Positions 17,701 through 24,384 are shown, counted from the first letter of the stretch. The stretch is DNA of 27,052 nt from an uncultured Collinsella sp. (GCA_902490365.1 CABUDQ010000031.1:1-27052), one strand, 5' to 3'. Made by a program: numbers and translations. Notes: generated by a model from the letters alone, not told the origin.

Positions 17701-19620
17701 GCCCACGCTATAGCCGCTATCCAAGGCGCCAACAACACCGCCAAACCCGCAGTTCTTTCCATTGGCTTTTGGAGAATGGCACGTGACGTCCGCGCCGTCA
17801 ACGATTACAACGCCTCCAGTATTGTTGCTCTTTGCCACCCAGCCGACCAGGCCTCCTGCCAGTCGCGGCGCGACGCTGCATGTAGTATCAACCGAACAGC
17901 GGTTGCCCGCGGCACCCGTCTTTATATGAAGGGTGTTGTTCGACTTCTCTGTGTTGGTCACATCCTGAACTCTACCGACCAGACCGCCATAGATGGAGCT
18001 GGAGCCCGTCACCAGTTTGCTAGTATACGAGCCACCTGATATTGCGACATCGCCGTTCGTTGTGTCCAGGAGACCGAACACGCCGCCCGCGCCCGTGTCC
18101 CCACTTTGGCCAAGATTCACGCCCTCGCCCGTATCGATTTGGTCGTTGTTGGCAAACTCGACCGGGCCGGCAAAACTAACGTCGCCGATGAAGCCGCCGG
18201 AACTTTTGCTGTTCGCATCGCCGACGTTGGCGGGACAGGTGAACTTCTTGTTGTCCGCGCCCAGCGCGAGCCTGGTCGCCTTACCGATGAAGCCGCCACT
18301 GGCGGTGGTGCCCTTGACGGTGAGCATGTGCAGGTCGAGAGCCTCCGTGACGTTGACTGTGGCGCCTGTGTTCGAACCGACGAGACCTGCGACACCACCG
18401 GCGGAACCGCTTGCAGACTGAACGGTAGCAGCGGGAACATTAAGGGTGCCGACGTTCAAAGTCGCGCCATCCTCGACCGTGCCTACGAGCAGACCGGCAT
18501 TACCGGAGCTCGTCTCGACGACACCGCCCGCGGCAAGGCTAGCGGGAAACTTAACAGACCCCACCGTAAAGGTTCCGCTCTTGACTGTATTCGCTAAAAG
18601 ACCGATGTTTCCCGCTGCATTTACGTTGAGCTTCTCGAGAGAACCGGCAGGGCCATAGGCGACCTCTGTAGTAAGGTCACCCATCGCCTCACCCAAAAGG
18701 GGCGCCGTCAGAGCGGAAGTCGTATCCGTCCCGCCGGTACCTACGGGATCTGCGATGTTGACCACAGCGTTGAGCGTCTTGCCCCCACCGCTGACCTTCG
18801 TAGCGACCATCGGCGCGCTATAGGTAGTTGCGCCTATCCACTTTATCTTGACCGTATTGTTTTGGTCAGTCAGTTTGAAGTTATTGAAAACCGTCCGGTT
18901 AGACGTAAGCTCAACAGGGCTATCAACGCCATTCAGCGACCTATAGATCCTGCCTTCAAACGGATGCTCATCGCTGCCAAAGCCCTGGAAAGACATGCCG
19001 TTATTAGCCGACTCGGTGAGCTTCGCATCGCCCGTGATGATAACCTTGATCTGCGCATCATAGTAAAGCGAAGCGTCGGCGTTAGACAGGGCGGCGAACG
19101 CCTCCGACGACGTGACATTGAGGCTTTTGATTCCACTGTTATCTTCTTTGAGCTCGATGCCTTCCGCACCATTAGCCTCGAGCAGCTCGACAAGCTTTTT
19201 CAAATCCGTGATCGTCGCACCCGCCTGGGCCTCAGCGTCCTCCGAAGTCGCATCATCGGCATCTTGCTCGGCGTCGTCAGCGGCGGCATCGTCAGCGGCA
19301 TCGTCGCCTTCCGTCTGGTCGCCCGTGGAATCGGAACCCATGGCGCTATCGGTGGTATCGCCTGCTGCAGCGTCATCCTTCGCCGCGTCATCCCCAGCAC
19401 TGTCGCTGTCGGCGCCGGTATCACTCGACCCAGACCCGATCGTGACATCGCCGTTGGTCTCGCCGCCCTCGGCAGTATCCAACGCCTTCGCAGATGCGGC
19501 AGCAATCTCGTTCGAGATGTTCTGCCAGCCTGCCGCCACAGCAACCACCGTGGGCGAGCATGCTTGGAGCACCATGACCACCGTCATGAACTCTGCGAGT
19601 ATGCGCTTTGCCGTTCTCAT
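8734..19620 (-). CDS. Giant secreted surface protein, GLUG-like beta-helix repeats (3628 residues)
   Basis: A basic start and hydrophobic stretch (residues 1-30) form a signal peptide. Cleavage could follow AVAA; C21 in VLQAC is only a weak lipobox. Residues ~50-133 are a very acidic Asp/Ala/Thr linker. From ~200 to ~2900 the protein is rich in G-G-[hydrophobic]2-G turns (GGFIGK, GGLVGR, GGVVGAL, GGAIGY, GGLLGY, GGFVGK; at least 17 seen), typical of GLUG/right-handed beta-helix proteins. Module openers such as GCGTYGDPYTITKATEL (~1705) recur. From ~2970 a different beta-rich region starts (VPIVVKRKLEIDF, then LPQGTQLTLID) and runs to the end. No LPXTG motif or C-terminal membrane segment exists, so the anchoring mode is unclear. 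AAGAGG lies nine bases before the ATG. It ends the surface operon. Adhesion or biofilm matrix is the likely role, by inference only. Confidence 0.88.
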   Translation of the reverse strand: MRTAKRILAEFMTVVMVLQACSPTVVAVAAGWQNISNEIAAASAKALDTAEGGETNGDVTIGSGSSDTGADSDSAGDDAAKDDAAAGDTTDSAMGSDSTGDQTEGDDAADDAAADDAEQDADDATSEDAEAQAGATITDLKKLVELLEANGAEGIELKEDNSGIKSLNVTSSEAFAALSNADASLYYDAQIKVIITGDAKLTESANNGMSFQGFGSDEHPFEGRIYRSLNGVDSPVELTSNRTVFNNFKLTDQNNTVKIKWIGATTYSAPMVATKVSGGGKTLNAVVNIADPVGTGGTDTTSALTAPLLGEAMGDLTTEVAYGPAGSLEKLNVNAAGNIGLLANTVKSGTFTVGSVKFPASLAAGGVVETSSGNAGLLVGTVEDGATLNVGTLNVPAATVQSASGSAGGVAGLVGSNTGATVNVTEALDLHMLTVKGTTASGGFIGKATRLALGADNKKFTCPANVGDANSKSSGGFIGDVSFAGPVEFANNDQIDTGEGVNLGQSGDTGAGGVFGLLDTTNGDVAISGGSYTSKLVTGSSSIYGGLVGRVQDVTNTEKSNNTLHIKTGAAGNRCSVDTTCSVAPRLAGGLVGWVAKSNNTGGVVIVDGADVTCHSPKANGKNCGFGGVVGALDSGYSVGGRSRFGILDCGDVRVETDKNESIACGAGIVGSAWNGVLRLRGTTDLSDCKLEANGNTSQILRSLDGCAPLVFALGSGSDAEATNDNYWLYKRPAAARIDDLTYNQVIRLTGEEGKLSKDLIKLDESTFYQPLCNLSGAPDAGSSAGYSWGYQLRSQNGDGKSGTYLINDADTFACIAMTVQTNGYFGGVFGIGTANITSWYGNSGNAISITSDIDLRGTGLEGLACDGSGQVNAFVGAVEGNHHTVTLAIGEPYGTRNGNALGANDSTEGNGKIYRHSRLGLFAAIGGGATVNNLTVDGVMKFDNGLGVDAGSLAATITGKTTLSGVTCKPKITCDDTFGNDVNIGGIAGSVRGGGTVTFGSSNISGSTKAQATVKTGATLNGNTRIGGAIGYVADVVAIVNVTSLEVGDATASENAITAGDSASNKKSQIGGLIGCITQGTAANTTNVNITGLTFNSFSMTVGKNGDAKNGAGGLLGYSWGNTVVTIGDSANTSDSTYALKTNNASITANSSGELGGLVYAASGHWVINNYAIDLSGATINAESATTLGLLIGRGGRTENSTTYGVETYSGLYLENKAGWDTAYKVNGVAAGNGVKINNTAIKSNDNATSFDEWVGNSTRPAYGNKDASKLMDGEWNVVVSLHTKDGVNDGKLDMSGEPGNDNSYRNRSDFGKNHNTNAWTRYYYNLDKAYAALGQGSSKISKIDTAEKLLLWSAYRYAPAAIRSMIVPQAFNDAVAIGGESGRSVEIDLTGYSYYPTQPNGKVTVGNATITFHYSDIKAEQKSNKLNSAATQHENMHCGLFRTVANGDLTVNAVTLGGTVGPVVNDGRSKNDIAAAGGSSSGALVCRYVYGSNNGTTTTIRKISIDGLTLNNLTVDGASEATGADAYMPLLINEMQTYVNLSAKNITATGYGRNTKVATSLFGRLGVGSSADQVTATFGTINVPSATNNAIFTRASLLESFGYGEGKTGSAVYTFIKDDQTNDKVTFGSEIDSKGEYSGKQLWYYNESTYGTRAGLVTVDNKEANADTPQFGGYLPYVKKGNVNENKVQYHEIKVNQRVPKLTTGCGTYGDPYTITKATELNTVAEYINTQNPSDGWEVTIAADQETLCQRRSSSKDASNEVTYVYKQASKTWVRMIGNDIDPNDTLDDTTMHSYLQSAYYSIEPENDKGESTDTLELDAAVFQGLGNKDYPFRGVIVGNLRGSSQAATQATIKIHNSKDTGALSGLIPYSYGSVVSNLNIEYSGKAASIAHKNKDASGVPGAFFGGVIGCIMGGDNIIDGVSVKASGGFSVAGAAGDNGGAHLVPVGGYVGAVAGGGVIFRNSSRGDGALNDWHSAGASLYDNPYVGRVIDGYAFSELTDDKSLDNTDRNYKVNNLDTSKTGCIKTDATQGRYRGDDANSSAITTTVNDSQGLLVLSAIISSGAAGGSANTNTTNDAYGTYAGSRAYMGGNNAKGVYQFGNKQYGKVRNASYTHVGRPASAAEDFANAISDDMKSPGIQLEGNALGYAGDGSGVNSPYLVKKYATWQTGNICAAQVSGMDLQFKAGETYDMTTYGTGYTGLSGRYYSNACASGKGADRDRIVPLVACINGNGATIKVGSKEASKVYGVTEYADDNYKLTGVGALFGTVTYTSTNVLDSIGTPATDGAAATGNGGYTVQNLKFDDCNISLTYINAAGASSGAGNEQVGVGLLAGTTANASSLADYGKYAGITTNSCRVNGPNNVGGLLGASGYGSRRTDKDTTLLVNRNDTSNSNTRYSPVKLYDCSYSNMDISGVQNVGGFVGKLNQNSAGGVWAKTNMPIAESSTIMSTAASARTGGIVGLAGGGFLVNTDDAGTPSQGAGKAEISNVTLQPAASSATEGTGGLIGRSENGIVSVYNLCIHGDVQNKTVFGVRGSNNLKYVAGAVGEAASGGAFKFDSCVIKDIYLGARECSAGLIGDLKGGCALEVKNSTITGLVVDGSYSGGVVGSIGNTANSVTLLNSTIGENNFTGSKNAAWNSSLGSCSGGVSGDGRGSFRLVNVLMDRNIFGAQTSQGYLFGNSSSADLVNVFVAGIAIRPNSASESLKLMRNSSGTDDLKKVNKKSYIAFAAYEDKLSDAKGATLYGNDAANGNVTVAVSPYVTTSPTSGLVVRASDADTAGRYLFGDGMNVGLATAIQNPSSPGVANRYTYTNIGGINDDGAYQNTSSYNAKSVASMFNANNDASDSKVATDFPVLVISGTDNTTAKSYLNIITNGGFSDACRLNNENGTNPHVTAKADVFQLKDGVFVKDDDASNNPTLRVVNNGKNNMSFSPSSDWDNGKGRFTLLTVTFTEAGQSYNVQVPIVVKRKLEIDFAATYDYGIKFKEKDYANLGKDAHVLTSFGEPMTGLLTWTYNSANGKEVDFGWDSYMAAGGSMKGLGKSILFNGADGRLPQGTQLTLIDANVDGRAGGREYHYTVGEGGATSVSLSGNDGFKDSAGNPYQERWLSEILDVSATQDGAGTWTVCDNEAEATAKAKLDGKWTLFKVAGADVPSNSRYTLKVPKEKDTGREKRASESVYLVVNVPKSGDGVTQASINGFTASSIDSNSSGGRISWNLHHVLRTGGDDNQNGTASTYSILSNYGQEVNDGKPEARTPVSKSTDGAAYVLSLDVTDTITFNPSQSYADSDSLFYQLDTSLCKYGANNTLTGVSSFPSGTSAIAKFYVAIDNQNYKWDGEDWAKCDSSTPAFTQTVTDTGDDSLKLKLDCDLARIRKRATGGSFTVRTAVEEIRLTPDGCNKVISLSKQSGEDACTKMSYTAKLSTRKEGLNTSSLTQTKRGNVGYYRMDTGDTTITLSAPDKSQLGINVDDLRPIANGTIGLGATYELGGLSNAAEAIANADSVVYTLALQRRGTDGTYESVTDDISNYVTVTESKLAAVAPSGSTITFTDSKENGKFKTKNGNTTFSLPFTVKVNTQVEQREQFYANYRLVMTASLVKGDVASAKPQSPDYVTYTLTRVNLNGIDH

Positions 19621-19644
19621 CGATTCCGTACCTCTTATCCTAAA

Positions 19645-19662
19645 AACTCTGCTTCCAGAGTT
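19645..19662 (-). terminator. Small hairpin with T-run between surface genes (possible attenuator)
   Basis: On the minus strand a 7-bp stem (AACTCTG paired with CAGAGTT, loop GAAG) overlaps the stop codon of the preceding gene. With the stem's own final bases it gives a run of five T. It resembles a weak intrinsic terminator placed just ahead of the 10.9-kb gene, where it could reduce read-through so that the small anchored proteins outnumber the giant one. The stem is short, so this is tentative. Confidence 0.45.
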
Positions 19663-20605
19663 ATTGAGTCTCCGTCGTGCCCGTTTGGGTGGTTCCGCTC
19701 ACGCTAATGCCCAGGTCACCCCAGCCACCGGGCGTTTTGCCGTCCGCTCGGTAAAAGTTGACGACCATCGAACCCGGCTCCATGGTGAACGTAGCCTTGC
19801 GAGCTGCAGCATCCACCGTCGCGCCATGGTTGATCTCAAAGAACGGGTCGATCTCCACGTTCTCCCCCCACGCGAGCGTGACGTTTGCCGGTGCGCCCGT
19901 AACCGTCACGCGGTAGTTGTACGCAGCGTAATCAGCAAACTTGCCAGCCTCATCGACCAGCGCGCCCTCAACCGCAGCGGTCTTGACCTCGGCCCTCTTT
20001 GACGGCACGACTTTCGCCGCCAGACAGGCTAGCTCGGTGCCGGGGCTCTGCTCCGATACGACCGTGGCCTTAATCACAAAGTATGCTTGTCCCAACTTAC
20101 CCTCGGGGAAGGTCACGGTGTAGTCGTTCTTGGTAGGTTGATTCTCCGGAAGCGTGACGCTGCTACCGGGCTGGGGCGCATAGCTCCACGTGGCGCCATC
20201 GAGCCCGTGCCCCTCGACCGTCAAGGTGTATGTCACATTTTTGTCGTTGCAGAAGTTGCTGTTGCCCAGCAAGTAGTTGTAGATGCTAAAGGTAAAGTTG
20301 CACTGCCCGTTGTTGGGATACACCGTAACGGAGCGCTGGGCACGGGCGAGCTCGTCGGGGCTAGGCGCACTCATATAGCCCGTGAGCAAATCGCTTGCAA
20401 ATAGGCTCTGCGCAGTGCCCGTTGCGGCGACGGACTTTAGAAATCCGTTGGCGGTGTAGGCGGAATAGGTAAAGTAACCACCCGTCACGAGCGCCACGGC
20501 GCAAACAAGTGCGATTGCCGCCACAACCAGCTTATTCTTGACTAGGCTTTTGCTTTTTGCCAGCTGCTCGCGCTCGGCATCCTGCTGCCTCCCTTGCTTC
20601 TCCAT
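19661..20605 (-). CDS. Membrane-anchored TasA/camelysin-like surface protein
   Basis: This is a 314-residue protein of unassigned function. A charged cytoplasmic N-terminus (1-25) precedes one hydrophobic segment at about residues 26-48. TGGYFTYSAYTANGF then leads to a ~260-residue extracellular beta-rich domain ending in a Thr/Gly-rich tail. The hydrophobic stretch followed by an aromatic turn resembles SipW-processed TasA/camelysin proteins, but similarity was judged by eye only. GGAGAGGGGG lies just upstream of the ATG. It is third in the surface operon, 14 bp after its neighbour and 40 bp before the giant gene, and probably makes an anchored or fibre-forming partner of that protein. No signal peptidase gene is visible in the window. 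Confidence 0.8.
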   Translation of the reverse strand: MEKQGRQQDAEREQLAKSKSLVKNKLVVAAIALVCAVALVTGGYFTYSAYTANGFLKSVAATGTAQSLFASDLLTGYMSAPSPDELARAQRSVTVYPNNGQCNFTFSIYNYLLGNSNFCNDKNVTYTLTVEGHGLDGATWSYAPQPGSSVTLPENQPTKNDYTVTFPEGKLGQAYFVIKATVVSEQSPGTELACLAAKVVPSKRAEVKTAAVEGALVDEAGKFADYAAYNYRVTVTGAPANVTLAWGENVEIDPFFEINHGATVDAAARKATFTMEPGSMVVNFYRADGKTPGGWGDLGISVSGTTQTGTTETQ

Positions 20606-20619
20606 GTGCGCCCCCTCTC

Positions 20620-21459
20620 CTACTTACCGCTCGTGTTGCGCGCGATCAGGTAGATCACGTCGGTCTCTTTGGTGCTCTCGTCCCACGAAAGCTTGATGAT
20701 GAAGTTAAGCGTGTCGTTGCCAGTCGAGCCGTCGAGCGTCTTGGCATTGAGCTCGTCTTTGTTGAACACCTTGTATCGGTAGAGCGGGCGCGCGTTGCGC
20801 TGGACGTTTTGATAGTCCTTGAATGTAGGGTCGCTTGCGCCGGGGACCGGCTCGGTTGCCAGGCCATCACCCGCGTCGTTGATGGGCATGAAGCTCGTCA
20901 GCAGGTTCTCTCCGGTTGCTTTCCAGCTATAAGATTTGCCGCCTGCGGTACCGCTCACGTCGGGCGTCTGGAGCGCAGACGTGTTCTCGGCTCTGTACAG
21001 CTCAATAGTAAGACCTTTAATGTTGGTCGTATTCGCAAGCTGCAGCTCAAACCCATCGCCGCCCGTCTGCACGCAAAACGGGCGCTTGAGCGTCACCGTG
21101 TTGCCGGTCTTGGTATCGCCGTATTCGGGGTTGTAACTCAGGTCGATCTGCTCGGCTGCCGTAGCGTTGGGGCCCAGCACCTTGAGCTCTGCCGGCTCCT
21201 TGATCTTGCCAACGGTGGAGCCGCGATTGGCATCGACGAACCATCCGAGCGTCAATCCCAGCAACACGAGAAGCACGGCCACCAGACCCACGATGGCCAG
21301 GGATTCGCGACGGTGGTCGCTCACCCAAGCCTTGATGCGCTCGATGCGGCCAGCCGGACGCGCTTCGCCGTGCGAGCCGAACCCGTTGCCGCCGGGGTTT
21401 GCCGCTCCTTCGTTGTGTTTGATATCGCCCTGCTCGCGGGCATTAAGCTGCTCGTCCAT
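20620..21459 (-). CDS. Membrane-anchored TasA/camelysin-like surface protein
   Basis: This is a 279-residue protein of unassigned function. A hydrophilic Gly/Asn-rich N-terminus (1-53) is followed by a membrane segment at about residues 54-75 and the turn LGWFVDANRGSTVGKI. That turn parallels AWFAANNRVSATGSTI in the upstream gene. The remaining ~195 residues look like an extracellular beta domain (for example FELQLANTTNIKGLTIELY), ending IYLIARNTSGK. Its start codon directly abuts the stop of the upstream gene (TAA then ATG), and AAGGAGG lies 11 bases upstream, so the genes are co-transcribed. Either SipW-type cleavage after the hydrophobic segment or a permanent type II anchor is possible. 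Confidence 0.8.
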   Translation of the reverse strand: MDEQLNAREQGDIKHNEGAANPGGNGFGSHGEARPAGRIERIKAWVSDHRRESLAIVGLVAVLLVLLGLTLGWFVDANRGSTVGKIKEPAELKVLGPNATAAEQIDLSYNPEYGDTKTGNTVTLKRPFCVQTGGDGFELQLANTTNIKGLTIELYRAENTSALQTPDVSGTAGGKSYSWKATGENLLTSFMPINDAGDGLATEPVPGASDPTFKDYQNVQRNARPLYRYKVFNKDELNAKTLDGSTGNDTLNFIIKLSWDESTKETDVIYLIARNTSGK

Positions 21460-22552
21460 TTATTTATCCGCCTCCTTGGCGGTGAAGCGCACGCGAATGT
21501 ACTTGACGTTCTTGCCGATAATCTCGTCGGCGTTGTTGTAATAATTGGCGCAGGTCTCCACATCCGCAGAGGACATGCCGGCTCCGACAGGCGGAACCGC
21601 GCTAGGCGCCTGACCTGGCACGCTCGTGCTATCGGCGCGGAAATAGCGCGCGTGGTTATTGTTGATGTCGCCGACGAGGGTTGTGTATCCCCCCCTCGTC
21701 GCCTGTGTTAGCGAAAAGGTTGCCACCGTAGCCGGCGTTGCCCGTGTGAACATAGCTCTTGAACTGCTCCGGCCAAATCCAGTAGAGGGTTTTGGTGACG
21801 GTTTCGGTCGTGCTATTTGAGTCCGCAGCGTAAAAGCTCGACTTTGGGATGGTAAAGCTCTGCGTAATGACGGTGACGCTGGCCCCGTCCTGGGTCACCG
21901 TGGTGGTCGTAGGGACCAGCGGATTCGAGTAAAAGCCAGAGGCGTCTTTGCCCTGAAAAACCAGGATATGACCGCGCACCAAATCTTTAAGCGAGTTGAT
22001 GATCTCTTCGTTTTTCGATGCATCCGCAGCAGTGCCGCCCGTGCCCGCAACGCTCATCTGAACAGAAATTTCCCAGGTCATCTCCACCGTGATATCGTGC
22101 AGGTCATTGCAGAGCGGCCTGACGTTGAGCTGGAGCTGGCCGGCCGACCCCGGAGAGAGACCGCCATCGGCACTCATGTTATTGAGGTTGAAAAGATTGT
22201 TCACGGCAAGGCTTGTACTGTCCGACGCGTAGTTGTCCTGGGCGTCGTACTTGCCCGCCGTGCCGCCCTGCGTTCCCGAGAGCACAAACCGCGGACCCTT
22301 CGCCCCGATCGTGCTCCCCGTGGCGCTCACTCGGTTATTCGCGGCAAACCAGGCCAGGCATGCAAAGATGGCAACGATGGCGGCCAGCACAAACAGACCG
22401 CTCACCAGGAAATCCTTCCAGAAATCCTTGAGGGTCCGCGCGTGCTCGTCGGCAGATTGGCGGTACTCGGCCGCCGTCTTGTGCTGCTGGAGCTCGCTAT
22501 GTCGGTCCATGCCACTCATCGCTTGCGTTTGCCCTGCTAGCGGGCGTGCCAT
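21460..22552 (-). pseudogene. TasA/camelysin-like surface protein gene, frameshifted at a G7 tract
   Basis: The first reading frame runs from the start to GGNLFANTGDEGG and then meets a stop at 21656. The rest (GYTTLVGDINNNHARYF to the end EADK at 21460) is in another frame. The break falls at seven G on the coding strand (21689-21695); with six G the frames join into one protein of about 363 residues. N-terminal features are a charged segment, a membrane helix at about residues 49-69, and the turn AWFAANNRVSATGSTI typical of the TasA/camelysin style. The frame could extend upstream to 22669, but that part looks like leader DNA. The start is uncertain among ATGs at 22552, 22519 and 22510, and none has an ideal ribosome site. 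It heads the surface operon. Inactivation, phase variation or a sequencing error are all possible. Confidence 0.78.
21689..21695. repeat. Homopolymer tract (G7 on the coding strand) at a frameshift
   Basis: Seven consecutive C on the plus strand mark exactly the point where the reading frame of the first surface gene changes. Loss of one base, or gain of two, would restore a full-length protein. Confidence 0.9.
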
Positions 22553-22763
22553 CCTTTCCGCTTGGTCGCGATCAATCCGTTGCTCGTAGGCATAGAATTC
22601 AGGCAGAATACAACACCATACGATAAGGTAAAAGAATAGCATTGACCTGCGGTTTGCTCCACAGCGCAAGCCTTAATGATGTCTTAAAGATTACGAATAG
22701 CGGCCTGTCCATCGCGCACTGTTCACGCAACGGCTCGCCCGCTCGTTCAAGCTTTGCCTCACC

Positions 22764-22784
22764 TTAACCTCATTTTGAGGTTAA
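22764..22784. repeat. Short perfect hairpin TTAACCTCA/TGAGGTTAA
   Basis: The 9-nt arms (22764-22772 and 22776-22784) are perfectly complementary around TTT. The arm uses the same CCTCA word as the larger inverted repeat just beyond it. It lies in the gene-free stretch between the ATPase gene and the surface operon. Confidence 0.8.
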
Positions 22785-22829
22785 CAGCACCCTATTTTCA
22801 GCATTTGCCCAGTTGTTTGCTTGCCTCAT

Positions 22830-22903
22830 CTTAACCTCATCTTAGCCTCATTTGAGGTGAAGATGAGGTTAAGGGTGCGTTTAAGCCAGTCGAGCACCCT
22901 TAA
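22830..22903. repeat. Word-repeat inverted repeat overlapping a second hairpin
   Basis: Hairpin A pairs 22830-22850 with 22853-22873 (21-nt arms, two mismatches, tiny loop), and its arms consist of repeated CCTCAT words. Hairpin B pairs 22869-22878 with 22894-22903 (10-nt perfect arms, TTAAGGGTGC). Bases 22869-22873 belong to both, so the two folds exclude each other, as in an attenuator. The block lies about 280 bp upstream of the surface operon start and 120 bp downstream of the ATPase gene. It could act on either minus-strand transcript or be a mobile repeat. Confidence 0.8.
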
Positions 22904-22948
22904 CACGCCCTCGTTAGCGCCAGCGGCCTCCCCCCATATGTCAAACCC

Positions 22949-22981
22949 TTGGTGCAAACAAACCTGACCCCCTTGCACCAA
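22949..22981 (-). terminator. Inverted repeat after the ATPase gene
   Basis: Perfect 9-nt arms (TTGGTGCAA at 22949-22957 and its complement at 22973-22981) with a 15-nt loop lie 40 bp past the stop of the AAA_14/DUF4143 gene. No T-run follows on the minus strand, so a terminator role is uncertain; an operator-like site is an alternative. Confidence 0.35.
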
Positions 22982-23020
22982 TCCGTAGCGCCGGGCGGAG
23001 AACACACGGCGTGCTGCCCC

Positions 23021-24325
23021 TTAACACCCCAACGCGCGCACGGGTATCACGTAGATACCGTCCTCGACCTCGCGAGCGTACTCACCCACCCCCACAATCA
23101 CGGCCATAAACTCCGGTTCGCGTGTGCGTGAACGAGGATTTCCACAGACCTTCTTGCGAACGCGCTTGAGACTCTCGACGCCGGCGCTCGCCTTATCTTC
23201 ACTCACCTTAATCTCAAAGGCGGCCCACCGTCCATCGGCTAGCTGCACGATAGCATCGCACTCAAGGCCCGAATCGTCGCGATAATAGCGCACGGGCGTG
23301 CTATCCAGCAGGTCGAGCGAACGTGCGTAGACCGAAAGGTCGCGTATGACCAAATTCTCAAACACCAGACCAAATGTCTGCCAGTCGGCAAGCAGCGCCT
23401 GCAAGGACATACCTAGCAAGGCGCAAGCAAGGCTCGGATCTGCCAGATATCGCTTGGGCTTGACGGTAAAGCGCCGTTTGTCGCGCGCGGCGGGAACCCA
23501 ACCGGGGACCTCCTCGAGAATGAACATGCCTTTGAGGGCATCCAGGTACCTGCGCACCTTGGTCTCGTCGGCAAACGCTGCGGGTTCCTCCTCGGCACCG
23601 AACATATCCATAAGAATCGTTTTATACGTGGTCGCCTGTCCCAGATTGCGCGCGATCGATGCGGAGACTCGACGAGCAATATCGGGGTCGAGACCAACCG
23701 CCGGGAAGCTGCTCGAAAACGTAGTGTTGAGATATTCGCGGGCGATGAGCTGAGCGTCAGCCGAGACCATATCGATCGCCTCGGGCCAGCCGCCGCGGCA
23801 AGCGGCTTCGACAAGCCCCGGTGTATCGCCATTGCACCGGCAGGGCTCAAAACGATGCTCAAACAAGCCCGCCAGACTCACCTTGCCGTTGGACTCACCT
23901 GTCTCGGCAAGCGTCATGGGGTGCATGCGGACGCGGCCGATGCGGCCGGCTCCACTATGCGCGGGCGTCTCCGCCTTTGAGCCAAACGCAGGCGTGGCGG
24001 AACCCGTGAGGATATAGGCGCCGCGCGTACCCCGGGTGCGGTCAACCTCGTGTCTAACGTAGTCCCAAATTTGGGGAACGCGCTGCCACTCATCGATAAT
24101 ATGCGGACGGTCTCCCAGCAACATCATCGCCGGGTCGGCACGCGCGAGGTCGAGATTCTCGTCGACATACGAGACGGACACCCCGTGCTCGAGCGCGGCC
24201 CACGTCTTGCCGCACCACTTGGTGCCCGCAATCTCGACCGCGCCAAAGACGCGAAGGTAGCGTTCGATTTGTGCATCCACGATACGCGGGATGTATCCGT
24301 CCCGATGTAGTCTCTCGCCCGCCAT
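23021..24325 (-). CDS. AAA_14 ATPase with DUF4143 C-terminal domain
   Basis: This 434-residue protein has the normal family length. Residues ~12-150 form an AAA_14 ATPase with Walker A GTKWCGKT (34-41), Walker B HIIDEW (D78, E79) and a sensor-like ILTGSATP. A helical middle follows. The DUF4143 region (from ~230) includes RYLADPSLACALLG and GLVFENLVIRDL, and ends in a PD-(D/E)XK-like fold with E355, D357 (LECDAIVQL) and E371, K373 (FEIKVSE). Such ATPases are common, multi-copy and functionally unclear; links to mobile elements or toxin-antitoxin-like behaviour have been suggested. GGGGGTGG lies just before the ATG. It is a single-gene unit whose upstream DNA carries four phased direct repeats. 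Confidence 0.9.
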   Translation of the reverse strand: MAGERLHRDGYIPRIVDAQIERYLRVFGAVEIAGTKWCGKTWAALEHGVSVSYVDENLDLARADPAMMLLGDRPHIIDEWQRVPQIWDYVRHEVDRTRGTRGAYILTGSATPAFGSKAETPAHSGAGRIGRVRMHPMTLAETGESNGKVSLAGLFEHRFEPCRCNGDTPGLVEAACRGGWPEAIDMVSADAQLIAREYLNTTFSSSFPAVGLDPDIARRVSASIARNLGQATTYKTILMDMFGAEEEPAAFADETKVRRYLDALKGMFILEEVPGWVPAARDKRRFTVKPKRYLADPSLACALLGMSLQALLADWQTFGLVFENLVIRDLSVYARSLDLLDSTPVRYYRDDSGLECDAIVQLADGRWAAFEIKVSEDKASAGVESLKRVRKKVCGNPRSRTREPEFMAVIVGVGEYAREVEDGIYVIPVRALGC

Positions 24326-24384
24326 GAGCCACCCCCGCAGATTTCCAGGTCCTGCTTTCTGATTCTTCTATTCCACTGTAGCAA

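Noticed and set aside
22553..22669. N-terminal extension of the first surface gene to 22669
   Set aside because: It would add a second hydrophobic stretch unlike the sister proteins, and no ribosome site was found; it more likely holds the leader.
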